Source of the DNA: Methanocalculus natronophilus
Lineage (GTDB): Archaea > Halobacteriota > Methanomicrobia > Methanomicrobiales > Methanocorpusculaceae
DNA: 64,000 bases
Assembly: GCF_038751955.1 (NCBI RefSeq)
Contig: NZ_JBCEXH010000002.1
Span: 1-64,000 of the forward strand
Reading direction: 5' to 3'
Shown here: in pieces, positions 7,746 through 15,792 of the stretch
Position numbering within the stretch: the stretch's first letter is position 1
Layout of the letters: every line of letters begins with the position of its first letter
Position numbers and translations under genes: made by a program
Notes under the pieces: generated by a model
What the model was told of the DNA's origin: nothing
Seen by the model: the letters and a program-made list of their open reading frames with translations, nothing else
Databases searched by the model: none

Positions 7746-7940
7746 ATGCAGGTGATTCTTCCAGACAGGAGTAGCCATACCCTCCCACCAGACCCGGTTC
7801 AAATCACTGAACTGCTCCGAATGTATGGATGCAACCCGACAACCGTGATCGTTATCAGGAATGGAACAGTTGTGCCGGAAGATGTCATGGCAGAAGGAGA
7901 TGATCTCATCAGGATCGTTGCTGTCTCACATGGAGGATGA
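7746..7940 (+). CDS. MoaD/ThiS/SAMP-type sulfur carrier protein
   Basis: This is a 64-residue beta-grasp protein ending in Gly-Gly (VSHGG), the hallmark of carriers activated at the C-terminus as adenylate and thiocarboxylate. The body fits the MoaD/ThiS/Urm1 fold (LRMYGCNPTTVIVIRNGTVV, then GDDLIRIV). The next gene is an NcsA-type tRNA thiolation enzyme and the one after it an E1-like enzyme. It is therefore most likely the sulfur donor for 2-thiouridine formation, as SAMP2/Urm1 are in haloarchaea and eukaryotes, rather than a molybdopterin subunit. A separate MoaD with MoaE is encoded at 17.7 kb. A TATA-like GTTTATGAC lies about 30 bases upstream. Confidence 0.85.
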   Translation: MQVILPDRSSHTLPPDPVQITELLRMYGCNPTTVIVIRNGTVVPEDVMAEGDDLIRIVAVSHGG

Positions 7941-7985
7941 GTACATACCTGCTGGTCATTGAATTAGTTTTCTGGATGGTAGAAA

Positions 7986-8942
7986 ATGGAAGAGCAGATG
8001 GTACAACAGCCTGGTGAGCAGGATGAGGGATGCTCCATATGCACAAAACCAGCTGTTGCCAGGCTCACCTCCCCTGACCGCCTGCTCTGTGCAGACCACT
8101 TCAGAATGGATTGTGAAGAGCGGGTGAAGTCAGCGATCATGACCATGATAACTCCCGGAGACCGGATTGCTGTTGGTCTCTCCGGCGGCAAAGACAGCAC
8201 CGCTCTTCTGTTGATCCTGACTGAGATTCTGGATCCACCAGGAGACGTCTCCCTCACCGCCATCACCATTGATGAGGGTATTGACGGATACCGCGAGGAG
8301 ACGAGAGCTGCTGCAACGAACCTGACCCGGCAGCTTGGGATCGACCAGATCGAAATATCGTTCTCCGAACTGTATGGACATGATCTTGATGCAATGCTTG
8401 CCGGCCGGGAAAACGAAGCCTGCACTGTCTGCGGCGTGCTCCGGAGGCGTGCACTGCTTGAAGGAGCACGCAGGGCGGGGGCAACAAAGATAGCAACCGG
8501 CCATAACCTTGATGACGAGAGCCAGTCAGTCCTGATGAATGTCCTGAGAGGGGATCTTCCCCGGCTCGTGATGGATACCGCTTCCGGATACCCGGACTGC
8601 TTCATTCCGAGGATAAAACCGCTCTCCCCCCTCTCGGAGAAAGAGATTGTCATCTACCTGATGGTCAGGGGAGCGTTTCCGGATCTGCCTGAATGCCCGT
8701 ATGCCCATACCGCACTCCGGGGTGAGGTCCGGGAGATGATTGCCGAGCTGGAGCTGCACCATCCCGGAACAAAGATGAACCTTATCGCAGCACGTGACGG
8801 AGTACGGGAACTATTTGGGGGAGACTGTGCCACAGATGCGTTACCGGGGAGTGGTAGTGTGACCTGGTGCCGGCGCTGCGGTGAGGTCTGTAGCGGGGAT
8901 ATCTGTTCTGTCTGCCGGGTGCTGAGCGGGCTGGATACGTAA
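7986..8942 (+). CDS. ncsA: tRNA 2-thiolation enzyme, NcsA/Ncs6-like PP-loop ATPase
   Basis: The 318-residue protein belongs to the TtcA/Ncs6 (TIGR00269) group that thiolates wobble uridine in tRNA after adenylation. The PP-loop SGGKDS is at residues 66-71. Zinc-binding cysteines flank the catalytic core: CSICTKP near residue 16 with CADH near 35, and a C-terminal WCRRCGEVCSGDICSVC. Internal CTVCGVLRRR and the ATGHNLDDESQ motif carry the cysteine and substrate residues typical of the family. It sits 45 bases after the sulfur carrier and about 100 bases before the E1-like gene, forming a compact sulfur-transfer unit. The exact tRNA target is inferred from the family. Confidence 0.88.
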   Translation: MEEQMVQQPGEQDEGCSICTKPAVARLTSPDRLLCADHFRMDCEERVKSAIMTMITPGDRIAVGLSGGKDSTALLLILTEILDPPGDVSLTAITIDEGIDGYREETRAAATNLTRQLGIDQIEISFSELYGHDLDAMLAGRENEACTVCGVLRRRALLEGARRAGATKIATGHNLDDESQSVLMNVLRGDLPRLVMDTASGYPDCFIPRIKPLSPLSEKEIVIYLMVRGAFPDLPECPYAHTALRGEVREMIAELELHHPGTKMNLIAARDGVRELFGGDCATDALPGSGSVTWCRRCGEVCSGDICSVCRVLSGLDT

Positions 8943-9048
8943 TTTGAAGGAACAGGATGCTTTTTTTATGGGCAAAGACATCTGGTTGAGATATGAAGAA
9001 AAGAGAGATAAGAGAAGAGAGCGATTGGAGTACTACAGGGGATAATAC

Positions 9049-9774
9049 GTGCTGTCTGAAGACGAACAGGAACGATACATCCGCCAGATCATGATGATTG
9101 GCGAAGACGGCCAGGAGAGACTGAAGCAGGCAACCATCTTCATAGCGGGAGCTGGAGGTCTTGGATCACCCATCGGGCTCTACCTTGCGGCTGCCGGTGT
9201 GGGCAGACTGATTCTTGCAGATTATGATACCGTTGATCTCTCGAACCTGAACCGCCAGGTACTTCATGGAACTGCCGATCTCGGGAGGAGAAAGGTTGAT
9301 TCTGCCCGCCGGAAACTTGAGGCAATCAATCCTGAGATAACAATCGAGACCGAGTCTGTCACAATTGATGATAACAACCTGCCGGAGTTAGTCGGTGATG
9401 CTGATGGTATTGTTGATGCGATGGATAACTTCGGAACACGATATCTCTTGAACAGAGCGGCGCTCCAAAAGGAGATCCCGTTCTTCCATGGAGGCATAAA
9501 CGGATTCTCAGGCCAGGCAACAACGATAGTGCCGGGAACGACAGCCTGCCTCAGGTGCATCTTCCCCCATCCCCCGCCACAGGAGACGTTCCCGGTGCTT
9601 GGAACAACTGCCGGGTTCATCGGTGTGGTGCAGGCAAACGAGGTTCTCAGGTATCTCCTCGGCAGAGGTGAGCTCCTCACAAACCGGCTGCTCCTCTGGG
9701 ATGGCGAACGGGCGAAAGTGGATGAGATAGCAGTTGAACAGAACCCATCCTGTTCGGACTGCGGACGCAGGTGA
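9049..9774 (+). CDS. ThiF/MoeB/HesA-type E1-like adenylyltransferase
   Basis: The 241-residue protein adenylates the C-terminal glycine of ubiquitin-like sulfur carriers. The nucleotide-binding motif GAGGLGSP and the catalytic Arg/Asn segment DLSNLNRQVLH are intact. Two Cys pairs, CLRC and CSDC near the C-terminus, would hold structural zinc. Where MoeB and ThiF have a conserved cysteine before GVxGP, this protein reads PPPQETFPVLGTTAG, with no cysteine, so it may only adenylate and not form an acyl disulfide. The start is GTG at 9049 with GGGGAT upstream. A T-rich TATA-like tract follows the ncsA stop, so it may have its own promoter. Likely partners are the 7.7-kb carrier and/or the 17.7-kb MoaD. 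Confidence 0.87.
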   Translation: MLSEDEQERYIRQIMMIGEDGQERLKQATIFIAGAGGLGSPIGLYLAAAGVGRLILADYDTVDLSNLNRQVLHGTADLGRRKVDSARRKLEAINPEITIETESVTIDDNNLPELVGDADGIVDAMDNFGTRYLLNRAALQKEIPFFHGGINGFSGQATTIVPGTTACLRCIFPHPPPQETFPVLGTTAGFIGVVQANEVLRYLLGRGELLTNRLLLWDGERAKVDEIAVEQNPSCSDCGRR

Positions 9775-9907
9775 GACAGAAGAGGTGGGGGTGTTGTCAT
9801 GCAGATGACACCCTGGAGCAGGGATGGGTCAGCCGGCATAGAGATTGTATAATAGAGAGTGACTGATTACCAGGATAACAAGAGGATAACAAGAGGAGAA
9901 AGGAGCT

Positions 9908-10768
9908 ATGAAAGAGAGAAGAGATGAACATATTATCGAGGCGATTGGCAGGGCACGTATTGTGATCAGGGATGGTGAAGTCATCACGGTCAGCAAGCCA
10001 CTGATCCGCGACTGCCCGCTTGCGAAGCGGTTTGCATATCCGATCCCGGAGATGACAGAAGAGCATATTGCCACAAACATTGCCCACCGGATACAGGCAT
10101 TCGGGATGTGCACCCCGGACCGGCAGGTCGAGGATGACCGGGAATTTGTCGGGTTCGGTGCTTCCGAGATGATCAGTTTCGGGATGAAAGCCGGCATGCT
10201 GGATGCGGCAGTTCTTGCCTGTGATGGTGCAGGAACGGTCATTGCGACACGGCCATCAATGGTACAGGGAATTGGTGGGCGGATGTCGGGGCTTGTCTCC
10301 ACCACACCATACCAGTCGGTGATTGATCGGATAGAGGCTGGCGGAGGTATCGTCATCTATCCTGAGACTGCAACAATTGATCAGGTTGGAGGCGCTGCCC
10401 GTGCGTTTGCAGAAGGGTTTACCGGAATCGCAGTCACGGTGGCACTGCCGCAGGACGCAGAAGCCATACGGGGGCTGTATCCGAATGTGCTGATCATTGG
10501 TGTCCATACAACCGGGCTCACCTGGGAGGAGGCAGAAGCGCTCGTGGACGCATCTGATCTTGTGACAGCCTGTGCGTCAGGGCCAGTCCGGCAGCTTGCC
10601 GGTGAGAGAGCGCTTTTGCAGGCCGGGATATCGGTCCCGGTCTTTGCAATGACAGAGAAAGGAAAAGAACTGATCATCGAAAAGATCCGGCAGTCTGGTG
10701 AACAGGTCCTGATCAAACAAGCAAAGCTCCCGGCAACCGGGGGAAATATGCCGGAACCGCTGGTGTAG
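9908..10768 (+). CDS. Methanogenesis marker protein 8 (DUF2099)
   Basis: The 286-residue protein matches the DUF2099 family, catalogued as putative methanogenesis marker 8, which occurs in genomes able to make methane and lacks a proven function. The N-terminal part has RDCPLAKRFAYPIPEMTEEH, followed by a glycine-rich region (QGIGGRMSGLVSTTPY) and an alternation of strands and helices through the C-terminus. Cysteines C36 and C87 and a Cys in TPDRQ-proximal GMCTP are candidates for metal or cofactor contact. The start ATG has a good AAGGAG site. It is a single gene, convergent with the DUF5591 gene. Confidence 0.78.
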   Translation: MKERRDEHIIEAIGRARIVIRDGEVITVSKPLIRDCPLAKRFAYPIPEMTEEHIATNIAHRIQAFGMCTPDRQVEDDREFVGFGASEMISFGMKAGMLDAAVLACDGAGTVIATRPSMVQGIGGRMSGLVSTTPYQSVIDRIEAGGGIVIYPETATIDQVGGAARAFAEGFTGIAVTVALPQDAEAIRGLYPNVLIIGVHTTGLTWEEAEALVDASDLVTACASGPVRQLAGERALLQAGISVPVFAMTEKGKELIIEKIRQSGEQVLIKQAKLPATGGNMPEPLV

Positions 10769-10783
10769 AGGGCTGGTTTACTC

Positions 10784-10791
10784 TTTTTTTT
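10784..10791 (+). terminator. Oligo-T tract after the marker 8 gene
   Basis: Eight consecutive T residues lie 15 bases after the stop codon of the marker 8 gene, between convergent genes. Oligo-T tracts end transcription in archaea. It touches the last codon region of the opposite gene. Confidence 0.5.
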
Positions 10792-11410
10792 AGTGTTTGT
10801 TTCTGAACAGAACCAGCTCTTCACAGAGCTCCCCAAGATATTCGTCCATTGAGAGTGAACCTTCCTGGAAGGCACAATCCCCCTGCTCAACGATCAGGTT
10901 GATGACATCTGTTGTCGGGAGGATGAGATCAATTTTGACACCCGCCTGCTCTGCCCCCCTGATGAATGCCTCCCGGAAGATCCCAAGGCAGTAGGCGATC
11001 CGGTACCGGTAGAGATGGCGGGTCTTCTCCAGGTACCCTGCGACCCGGTCGGTCTCGATCCTGAGAAAGTCATCAAGGACCTGCTGGTCATTGCATTTGC
11101 CGAGCATGTACTTGTAATGGGCATAGGGGTACATCTCCTCAAGCTCTGACGGCACAATCCCGCAGGTTCCAAAGACAACGATATGATACTGATCTTCAGA
11201 GAAGACCTGTGAGATGATCATTTTGATGAGCTGGTGGCTTGGGCTTGTGCTGTAGGGCTTCCGCATGGCACAGGGAATGAATATACCGATATCCTTTGGC
11301 TCGACAGCATACTCATTGATGATGTACCGGTGGGACTCCTCAAATTCTCGCAGGTAGAAGGGGGGGTCGGTGAGGAGGGGCTTTTCGTTTGGGTTTATTG
11401 TGCCGCCCAT
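10790..11410 (-). CDS. DUF5591 protein (stand-alone archaeosine synthase core-like domain)
   Basis: The 206-residue protein carries the DUF5591 motif IPCAMRKPYSTSPSH (residues 44-58), which matches the PCSxKKPYS signature of archaeosine synthase ArcS, the enzyme that adds lysine to preQ0 at tRNA position 15. Only this core domain is present; the TGT-like and PUA domains of full ArcS are absent. Similar stand-alone proteins occur in methanogens, so it may be a split ArcS subunit or have a different substrate. CGIVPSELEE and YCLGIFREAF are further conserved-looking segments. It stands alone, convergent with the marker 8 gene. Confidence 0.72.
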   Translation of the reverse strand: MGGTINPNEKPLLTDPPFYLREFEESHRYIINEYAVEPKDIGIFIPCAMRKPYSTSPSHQLIKMIISQVFSEDQYHIVVFGTCGIVPSELEEMYPYAHYKYMLGKCNDQQVLDDFLRIETDRVAGYLEKTRHLYRYRIAYCLGIFREAFIRGAEQAGVKIDLILPTTDVINLIVEQGDCAFQEGSLSMDEYLGELCEELVLFRNKH

Positions 11411-11769
11411 GGTTGTCTGATAGATGTTGGTGGTGACGGGGGATGAAGGGTGTGGATGAGTCTATAGCAGATCAGGGGGAGAGGTGAAGAGACGGGGTGT
11501 CACGATAGGCGGCTTCTGGCTGTTCCTCTGAAGAGATGGAGAAATTTTATCACTTTTAAGGTATTCAATAACACAAAGTTCGATCATTTGACGAGAATGT
11601 TTATTACACGTTCCAATCAATCATACAGTATCGGGATCCGCTGTGTGAGAGAGGAACACCCATTATTTCAGCGTTTGCTTCCTGGGGCTTCAATAAACGA
11701 GTGAAGAAAACAAAGCAGGCGATGTGGTGTTGCCCATAAAATGAATTTTTTTCTTTGGAGTTGTGTTCC
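11411..11769. other. Spacer upstream of the small membrane protein pair
   Basis: No gene is recognised in these 359 bases. AT-rich stretches around 11550-11580 (AAATTTTATCACTTTTAAGG) are TATA-like and could serve either flanking gene. The right end supplies a TTGGAG ribosome binding site for the gene starting at 11770. Confidence 0.4.
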
Positions 11770-11985
11770 ATGAAACAGAAAACAAAAGTTGGTTTGCTCA
11801 TAACCTCGTGCTTTTTCGTATTGCTTTTTCTTGCCATTATCCTCATACGTCATTATGAAGGCGCAATTCATGGGATTTCAGAGGGCGTGTTCATATTTGG
11901 AGTCACACTGGGAATGGCGTATGCATATGTCCTATCTCGCATAGATTCACACTTTACAAAACGGGGAGAGGGGGAAGCGTTATGA
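11770..11985 (+). CDS. Small two-helix membrane protein, unknown function
   Basis: The 71-residue protein begins at the ATG at 11770, which follows TTGGAGTTG; an upstream in-frame ATG at 11755 overlaps that site and is less likely. Two hydrophobic segments are visible (VGLLITSCFFVLLFLAIILI near residues 6-25 and ISEGVFIFGVTLGMAYAYVL near 36-55), with a short charged tail. It overlaps the next gene by four bases (ATGA), so the two are made together. I do not recognise the family. Confidence 0.65.
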   Translation: MKQKTKVGLLITSCFFVLLFLAIILIRHYEGAIHGISEGVFIFGVTLGMAYAYVLSRIDSHFTKRGEGEAL

Positions 11986-12317
11986 ATAGTACAGGTAGAG
12001 AGTGGATGATCGTCATTATTCTGCTATGCTGTATCGTTTTCAGCAATGGAATAGTGTATGCTACCGGTCATCTGGTTGAAGAGAATGAGATCGGATTGTC
12101 ACATACCCTGCTTTCGGTGACAGAAACAGAACAAGCCACACAAATTGCTTCAGATACGCACATTCAGGGCGATACAGTGGCCTATAGCGGATCTAAAAGT
12201 GTTTTTAGCGCTTTTTACCACCCTGTTCTTCTGGCAGGCACCATGCTTGGAGTTGTGCTCTTGTTTGTCGTCATATACTATCGCAAATGGAAGTGGAGAG
12301 AGGGAGAAAACAGATAA
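11982..12317 (+). CDS. Small exported/membrane protein, unknown function
   Basis: The 111-residue protein has an N-terminal hydrophobic signal or anchor (MIVIILLCCIVFSNGIVYATG), an extracytoplasmic stretch rich in Thr, Ser and Glu of about 55 residues, and a C-terminal membrane segment (LLAGTMLGVVLLFVVIYYRK) followed by a basic tail. The gene overlaps the upstream small membrane gene by four bases. No known domain is recognised. The two proteins may form a small membrane complex, which is an inference from their coupling. Confidence 0.65.
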   Translation: MNSTGREWMIVIILLCCIVFSNGIVYATGHLVEENEIGLSHTLLSVTETEQATQIASDTHIQGDTVAYSGSKSVFSAFYHPVLLAGTMLGVVLLFVVIYYRKWKWREGENR

Positions 12318-12348
12318 AACTGGTAATTGATCTCTTCTGCGTCACCCC

Positions 12349-12388
12349 CTGCCACGCCTGCAACAGGTGTAGCCCTGGAGGCTGGCAG
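12349..12388. other. Compact three-way-junction RNA-like element
   Basis: CUGCC (12349-12353) pairs with GGCAG (12384-12388). The enclosed bases form two hairpins, CGCCUG-CAA-CAGGUG (12355-12369) and AGCC-CUGGA-GGCU (12371-12383), with only one unpaired base before each. It lies between convergent genes, 31 bases after the membrane protein stop and 54 bases beyond the stop of the DUF4177-like gene. It could be a 3' UTR structure or processing signal for either transcript. The strand cannot be decided. Confidence 0.35.
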
Positions 12389-12442
12389 ATTATAACACAT
12401 CAACTATTCGGACTATCATCTTCTGCTTCAGCCTGAAGGCCA

Positions 12443-12586
12443 TCAATTGAGCGGTCTTTTGAAATAATGATAGATCCATACGACATCAACAAGTTCCCAT
12501 CCCTGCTGACCATATTCATTTAAAATTTTTGTTGTTCGTTCCCCCATCCCAACAATTGCCACACATAGATACTCATACTTTTGCAT
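12443..12586 (-). CDS. DUF4177-like small protein (47 residues)
   Basis: Reading the minus strand from the ATG at 12586 gives a 47-residue protein, MQKYEYLCVAIVGMGERT at the start and WELVDVVWIYHYFKRPLN at the end. The pattern of an N-terminal KYEY strand, an ILNEYGQQGWELV helix-turn and a terminal YFKRP strand is that of DUF4177, a family of very small proteins of unknown function. An AGGAGTGA ribosome binding site sits seven bases before the ATG. It is convergent with the small membrane gene pair. Confidence 0.7.
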   Translation of the reverse strand: MQKYEYLCVAIVGMGERTTKILNEYGQQGWELVDVVWIYHYFKRPLN

Positions 12587-12868
12587 TATCCGGTCACTCC
12601 TGGTTCTGTTGCTCTGTTTCTATCGTGAAACAGGATTCCCTGCTCATACTATCCTTCTACAGGAATGCTCATAAATATTGGTTTTTTTCCTGCCTCTGAA
12701 TCTCTTCTCTAAACATATGAGACAGGAGAGCTTGTTTCCCACCTCTGCTGGCAATCATCAAACTGTCTCCCGGTATAGGTATGATGCTATTTTGTTTGGA
12801 GGTCCCAGAGGATCAGGGATCATAGGTGGCAAATAGAGATGTATAGGTATAGTATCGCCGGAGCAGGC
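12587..12868. other. Spacer between the DUF4177-like and XRE-ImmA genes
   Basis: No gene is recognised. A minus-strand TATA-like CAATATTTATGAG around 12668-12680 could start the DUF4177-like transcript. The rest shows nothing I can interpret. Confidence 0.35.
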
Positions 12869-12908
12869 TGGTTTACAATAACCACAATTATTAAAAATTT
12901 GTAAACCA
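12869..12908 (+). promoter_or_regulatory. Palindromic operator around the TATA box of the XRE-ImmA/PIN operon
   Basis: TGGTTTACAA (12869-12878) and TTGTAAACCA (12899-12908) are exact 10-base inverted repeats. They enclose an AT-rich TATA-like core (TTATTAAAAATTT). The core lies about 30 bases before the GTG start, as expected for a promoter with a very short leader. A repressor bound here would block TBP. The XRE protein encoded immediately downstream is the natural candidate, giving autoregulation; that link is inferred. Confidence 0.6.
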
Positions 12909-12925
12909 AACACACACCAGAGACG

Positions 12926-14125
12926 GTGATTGAGGTGGTTTCAAAGAATATAATCGGGGAGCGGATCAAAGCCGCCCGGAAGATGGCGGGTTTATCACAG
13001 CAGGTTCTGGCCGACCAGGTTAACATATCAAAAATGATGATCTCCAAGTACGAAAACGGTCTGGCGATTCCGGGATCGGGGATGTTGCTTGCGCTTGGAA
13101 AGGTACTTGGTGTGAGGGTAGAGTACTTTTTAAGGCCAGTATCAGGTACACTGCAATTACCCAGATACCGGCGGAGGAAAGCCCTCCCGAAGAGAGAAGA
13201 AGCAATGATCCTCGCCCGCACCCAGGACTGGCTTGAGCGGTACCTGACAATCGAGCGGATTCTTGGAGAAGAGCAATACCTCGATCTACCGGGTCAGGAT
13301 GACTGCAGGATCAGGTCACCGGATGATATTGAGGATCTGGCTCTAAAGATCAGAAAAGACTGGTCACTTGGCCTTGAACCCATCATGAATGTGATCGATC
13401 TCCTTGAGCAGCATGGGATCAGGGTTTTTGTAGTTGCTGCATCTGAGAAGTTTGATGCCCTGACCCTCTGGTATAACGAACACCCGATCATTGTTGTGAA
13501 TAAAAATATGACCTGGGGCAGGCAGCGGTTCAGTCTCGCTCATGAACTTGGTCATCTCCTGTTGAAGATAGAGCCTGAGTTTATAACGGCCATCGGGATG
13601 GATTCCTGGCTCACTCCTGGAAAAAATACTATTCAGGACAGTGGAGTGTGGAGCGTTGCAGAAGCGGGGGTACGATCCGAGGAAATTCCTGAAAAAGTCT
13701 CTGAATTCGCAGCAAAACGCTTTGCTGCTGCGTTTCTTGTGCCATGTGATTCTGTTGTCAATGAACTGGGCTCAAAACGAACACGACTTGAGTTCCGTGA
13801 GCTCCGGCTCCTGAAACTGAAGTACGGGTTGAGTATGGCAGCATGGGTATACCGGGCAAAGGATTGCGGTATCATCAATAAAGATGCAACAGCACGCCAT
13901 TGTATAGAACTGAATGCCCGTGGATGGCGAAAGAAAGAACCAGGAGAGAAGCCGCCAGAGTTTCCCACACGAATGAAGCTCCTCCTCCTTCATGCCCTGA
14001 GCGAAAAGATGATCACAGAATCACGCTACCTGGAGCTGGCTGATAACGATGAGTTGGTGGAGAATGACGCAGATCCGGTCTCTTCCACTCAGGTGAACCA
14101 TGGGATGGAGGAGACGTGTGGGTAG
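12926..14125 (+). CDS. XRE-family helix-turn-helix protein with ImmA/IrrE metallopeptidase domain
   Basis: The 399-residue protein has an N-terminal lambda-repressor-like helix-turn-helix (about residues 8-70: IGERIKAARKMAGLSQQVLA, SKYENG) and a central ImmA/IrrE zinc peptidase domain. The zinc site HELGH appears in FSLAHELGHLLLKIEPEF near residue 209, followed by EFAAKRFAAAFLVP. Such two-domain proteins act as repressors that are cleaved or released under stress, or as antitoxins. The start is GTG at 12926 (GTG at 12935 is an alternative). The C-terminal part, about 330-399, is helical and unassigned. It overlaps the PIN gene that follows, which makes it the likely antitoxin/regulator of that nuclease. 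Confidence 0.88.
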   Translation: MIEVVSKNIIGERIKAARKMAGLSQQVLADQVNISKMMISKYENGLAIPGSGMLLALGKVLGVRVEYFLRPVSGTLQLPRYRRRKALPKREEAMILARTQDWLERYLTIERILGEEQYLDLPGQDDCRIRSPDDIEDLALKIRKDWSLGLEPIMNVIDLLEQHGIRVFVVAASEKFDALTLWYNEHPIIVVNKNMTWGRQRFSLAHELGHLLLKIEPEFITAIGMDSWLTPGKNTIQDSGVWSVAEAGVRSEEIPEKVSEFAAKRFAAAFLVPCDSVVNELGSKRTRLEFRELRLLKLKYGLSMAAWVYRAKDCGIINKDATARHCIELNARGWRKKEPGEKPPEFPTRMKLLLLHALSEKMITESRYLELADNDELVENDADPVSSTQVNHGMEETCG

Positions 14126-14669
14126 AGAGATCAGCATGAATGAAGCACCAGATAAAGGTGACAAGAAAGAGATCACCTGTATTCTCGATGCATCGGTCAT
14201 GCTGGATCTCATTGTAGGGGAGATAGAGAGCTGCCTTCTCTCCTGTCCGTGTATGTTCATCACTTCGGATATCATCGCCGATGAGGAGATCAACCGATCA
14301 TATACCCGCACTCAGTTACAAGAACTTGGAATCAGTATCAATGAGCTTGAACCAGATGAATTAATCAGGATTATGGAAATCATGGAGAGACACCCTGAAC
14401 TCTCTCCCAAAGACCTCTCTGCCTATCTCTTTTCGGTCAAGTATGGCGGAATCCTGATATCAGGTGATGGAGCCCTAAGAACGTTTGCTGAAGCTCACCA
14501 AATCACCTGCCATGGAACGCTCTGGCTTCTCGATCATCTGGTGAACAGAAGACTGCTCGTTCCTCCTGAAGGAGCCAATGCTCTAAAGAGAATGTTAAAG
14601 GGAAAGCGCTGGCTCCCAAGGGCAGAGTGCGAAATGAGAATACAGGTGTGGAGAAGAAGACTCAGGTAG
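14118..14669 (+). CDS. PIN-domain protein coupled to XRE-ImmA
   Basis: The 183-residue protein is a PIN-like nuclease related to the DUF3368 group. Acidic positions fit: CILDASVMLDLI at the start of the domain, the DIIADEEIN segment, and ILISGDGALRTFAE. GTG at 14118 is chosen because GGAGGAG lies four bases upstream; ATG at 14136 (177 residues) and ATG at 14100 are alternatives. It overlaps the XRE-ImmA gene by eight bases from this start. The C-terminus is strongly basic (WRRRLR). Together with the upstream regulator it forms a likely toxin-antitoxin or defence-type module; the toxic activity is not shown. Confidence 0.8.
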   Translation: MGREISMNEAPDKGDKKEITCILDASVMLDLIVGEIESCLLSCPCMFITSDIIADEEINRSYTRTQLQELGISINELEPDELIRIMEIMERHPELSPKDLSAYLFSVKYGGILISGDGALRTFAEAHQITCHGTLWLLDHLVNRRLLVPPEGANALKRMLKGKRWLPRAECEMRIQVWRRRLR

Positions 14670-14873
14670 TGGATTCGTCAATGAGAGGGGGCGTATTTTG
14701 CCGTTCTATGACGGTTGGCACACCAATCATTCATTTACCTGATGCTCTGCTCCCCTGATCAGAACAATATGTTCCAGCCTCCTGATACACCAGCTCTATT
14801 CATTGGAGCAGAACCCGGAAAGCGTTGGAGCTAATACCCGGAAAAAACCAGTTCAGAGATTAAACCCGATATT

Positions 14874-15710
14874 TCAGAACAATGTAGTCCCCTTCAGCCG
14901 GATATACATCCCATACACCCCAAGACCGACCAGGCATGCCCATGGCACAAGCAGCATAGCCATGATCCCGCTGCCTCCTGTTGTAAATGCCAGAATGAGT
15001 AGAGAAAGACAGAGCAGTCCGGCCGCCTGAACCCGTCCTTTATCAAGGGGATCTCCGGTTTTGTCACCAGGAGATCGAACCTGTCCGGGCCTCGTTATAA
15101 CGGAGAGGAAGAGAAGGGGTGCAAGGAGAAGAAGCCAGGATAGGGGAGATGAGCCGGGTAAAATCATATGAGGAAGATCTCCATAGAGAAGAAGACCGAT
15201 CATTCCAGAAAATCCAATGGCAGCAAACCAGCATTGGCGGGGATTTGGATCTTTTGACCTCCAGTCAATGAGAAAAGCCAGCACAGCTGCTGGTCCAGCC
15301 ACCCAGAACCCCCCCTGGAAGAGCCAGCCGCCCAGCAGGAGAAGGGCTGCTGAGTCAAGCACCCCGGCTGGCTGGCCGGTTGTCCGGTTTATTATCCTGA
15401 GAAGCAGCAGCAGGAAGAGAGCGACAAGAAGTCCTGGCTGCGGGATGAAGGCGAAAAGGCAGATGCAGATCAGGGGAGGCAGAAACGCAGCATACTCAGA
15501 GTCCGGATCAAGCTCCCTTGCAATTGCCCATGCAAGAAATACTGCAAGAGCCCACGACGTTCCCGACAGGATCCCGCCTGCGAAGTCAGCACCCAGGTAT
15601 AGGGAGAGGCCAAGCCCTCCGGCAAAAACAAGGAGCGTCAGGATGGTGATCGCATTGTTCGTCGGGTACGAGGGATCAAGGGGACGGGCAATGGTTGTCA
15701 GCTGCTGCAT
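14874..15710 (-). CDS. Polytopic membrane protein, unknown function
   Basis: The 278-residue protein has about eight hydrophobic segments, beginning with ITILTLLVFAGGLGLSLYL and ending with a helix before YGMYIRLKG. A hydrophilic loop (RPGQVRSPGDKTGDPLDKG) separates the last two helices. No transport or enzyme motif is recognised. It is the last gene of a minus-strand series after LarE and the 4Fe-4S protein, with 82 bases between it and the latter. A shared role with those genes is possible but unsupported. Confidence 0.65.
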   Translation of the reverse strand: MQQLTTIARPLDPSYPTNNAITILTLLVFAGGLGLSLYLGADFAGGILSGTSWALAVFLAWAIARELDPDSEYAAFLPPLICICLFAFIPQPGLLVALFLLLLLRIINRTTGQPAGVLDSAALLLLGGWLFQGGFWVAGPAAVLAFLIDWRSKDPNPRQCWFAAIGFSGMIGLLLYGDLPHMILPGSSPLSWLLLLAPLLFLSVITRPGQVRSPGDKTGDPLDKGRVQAAGLLCLSLLILAFTTGGSGIMAMLLVPWACLVGLGVYGMYIRLKGTTLF

Positions 15711-15792
15711 GGGTATAGACCAGTCAGGGAATGGTCAGCCATCTGGAGCGTTCGGAAACACTTTTGCCAGACAGCTGTCCAAAGAGCGGTAC

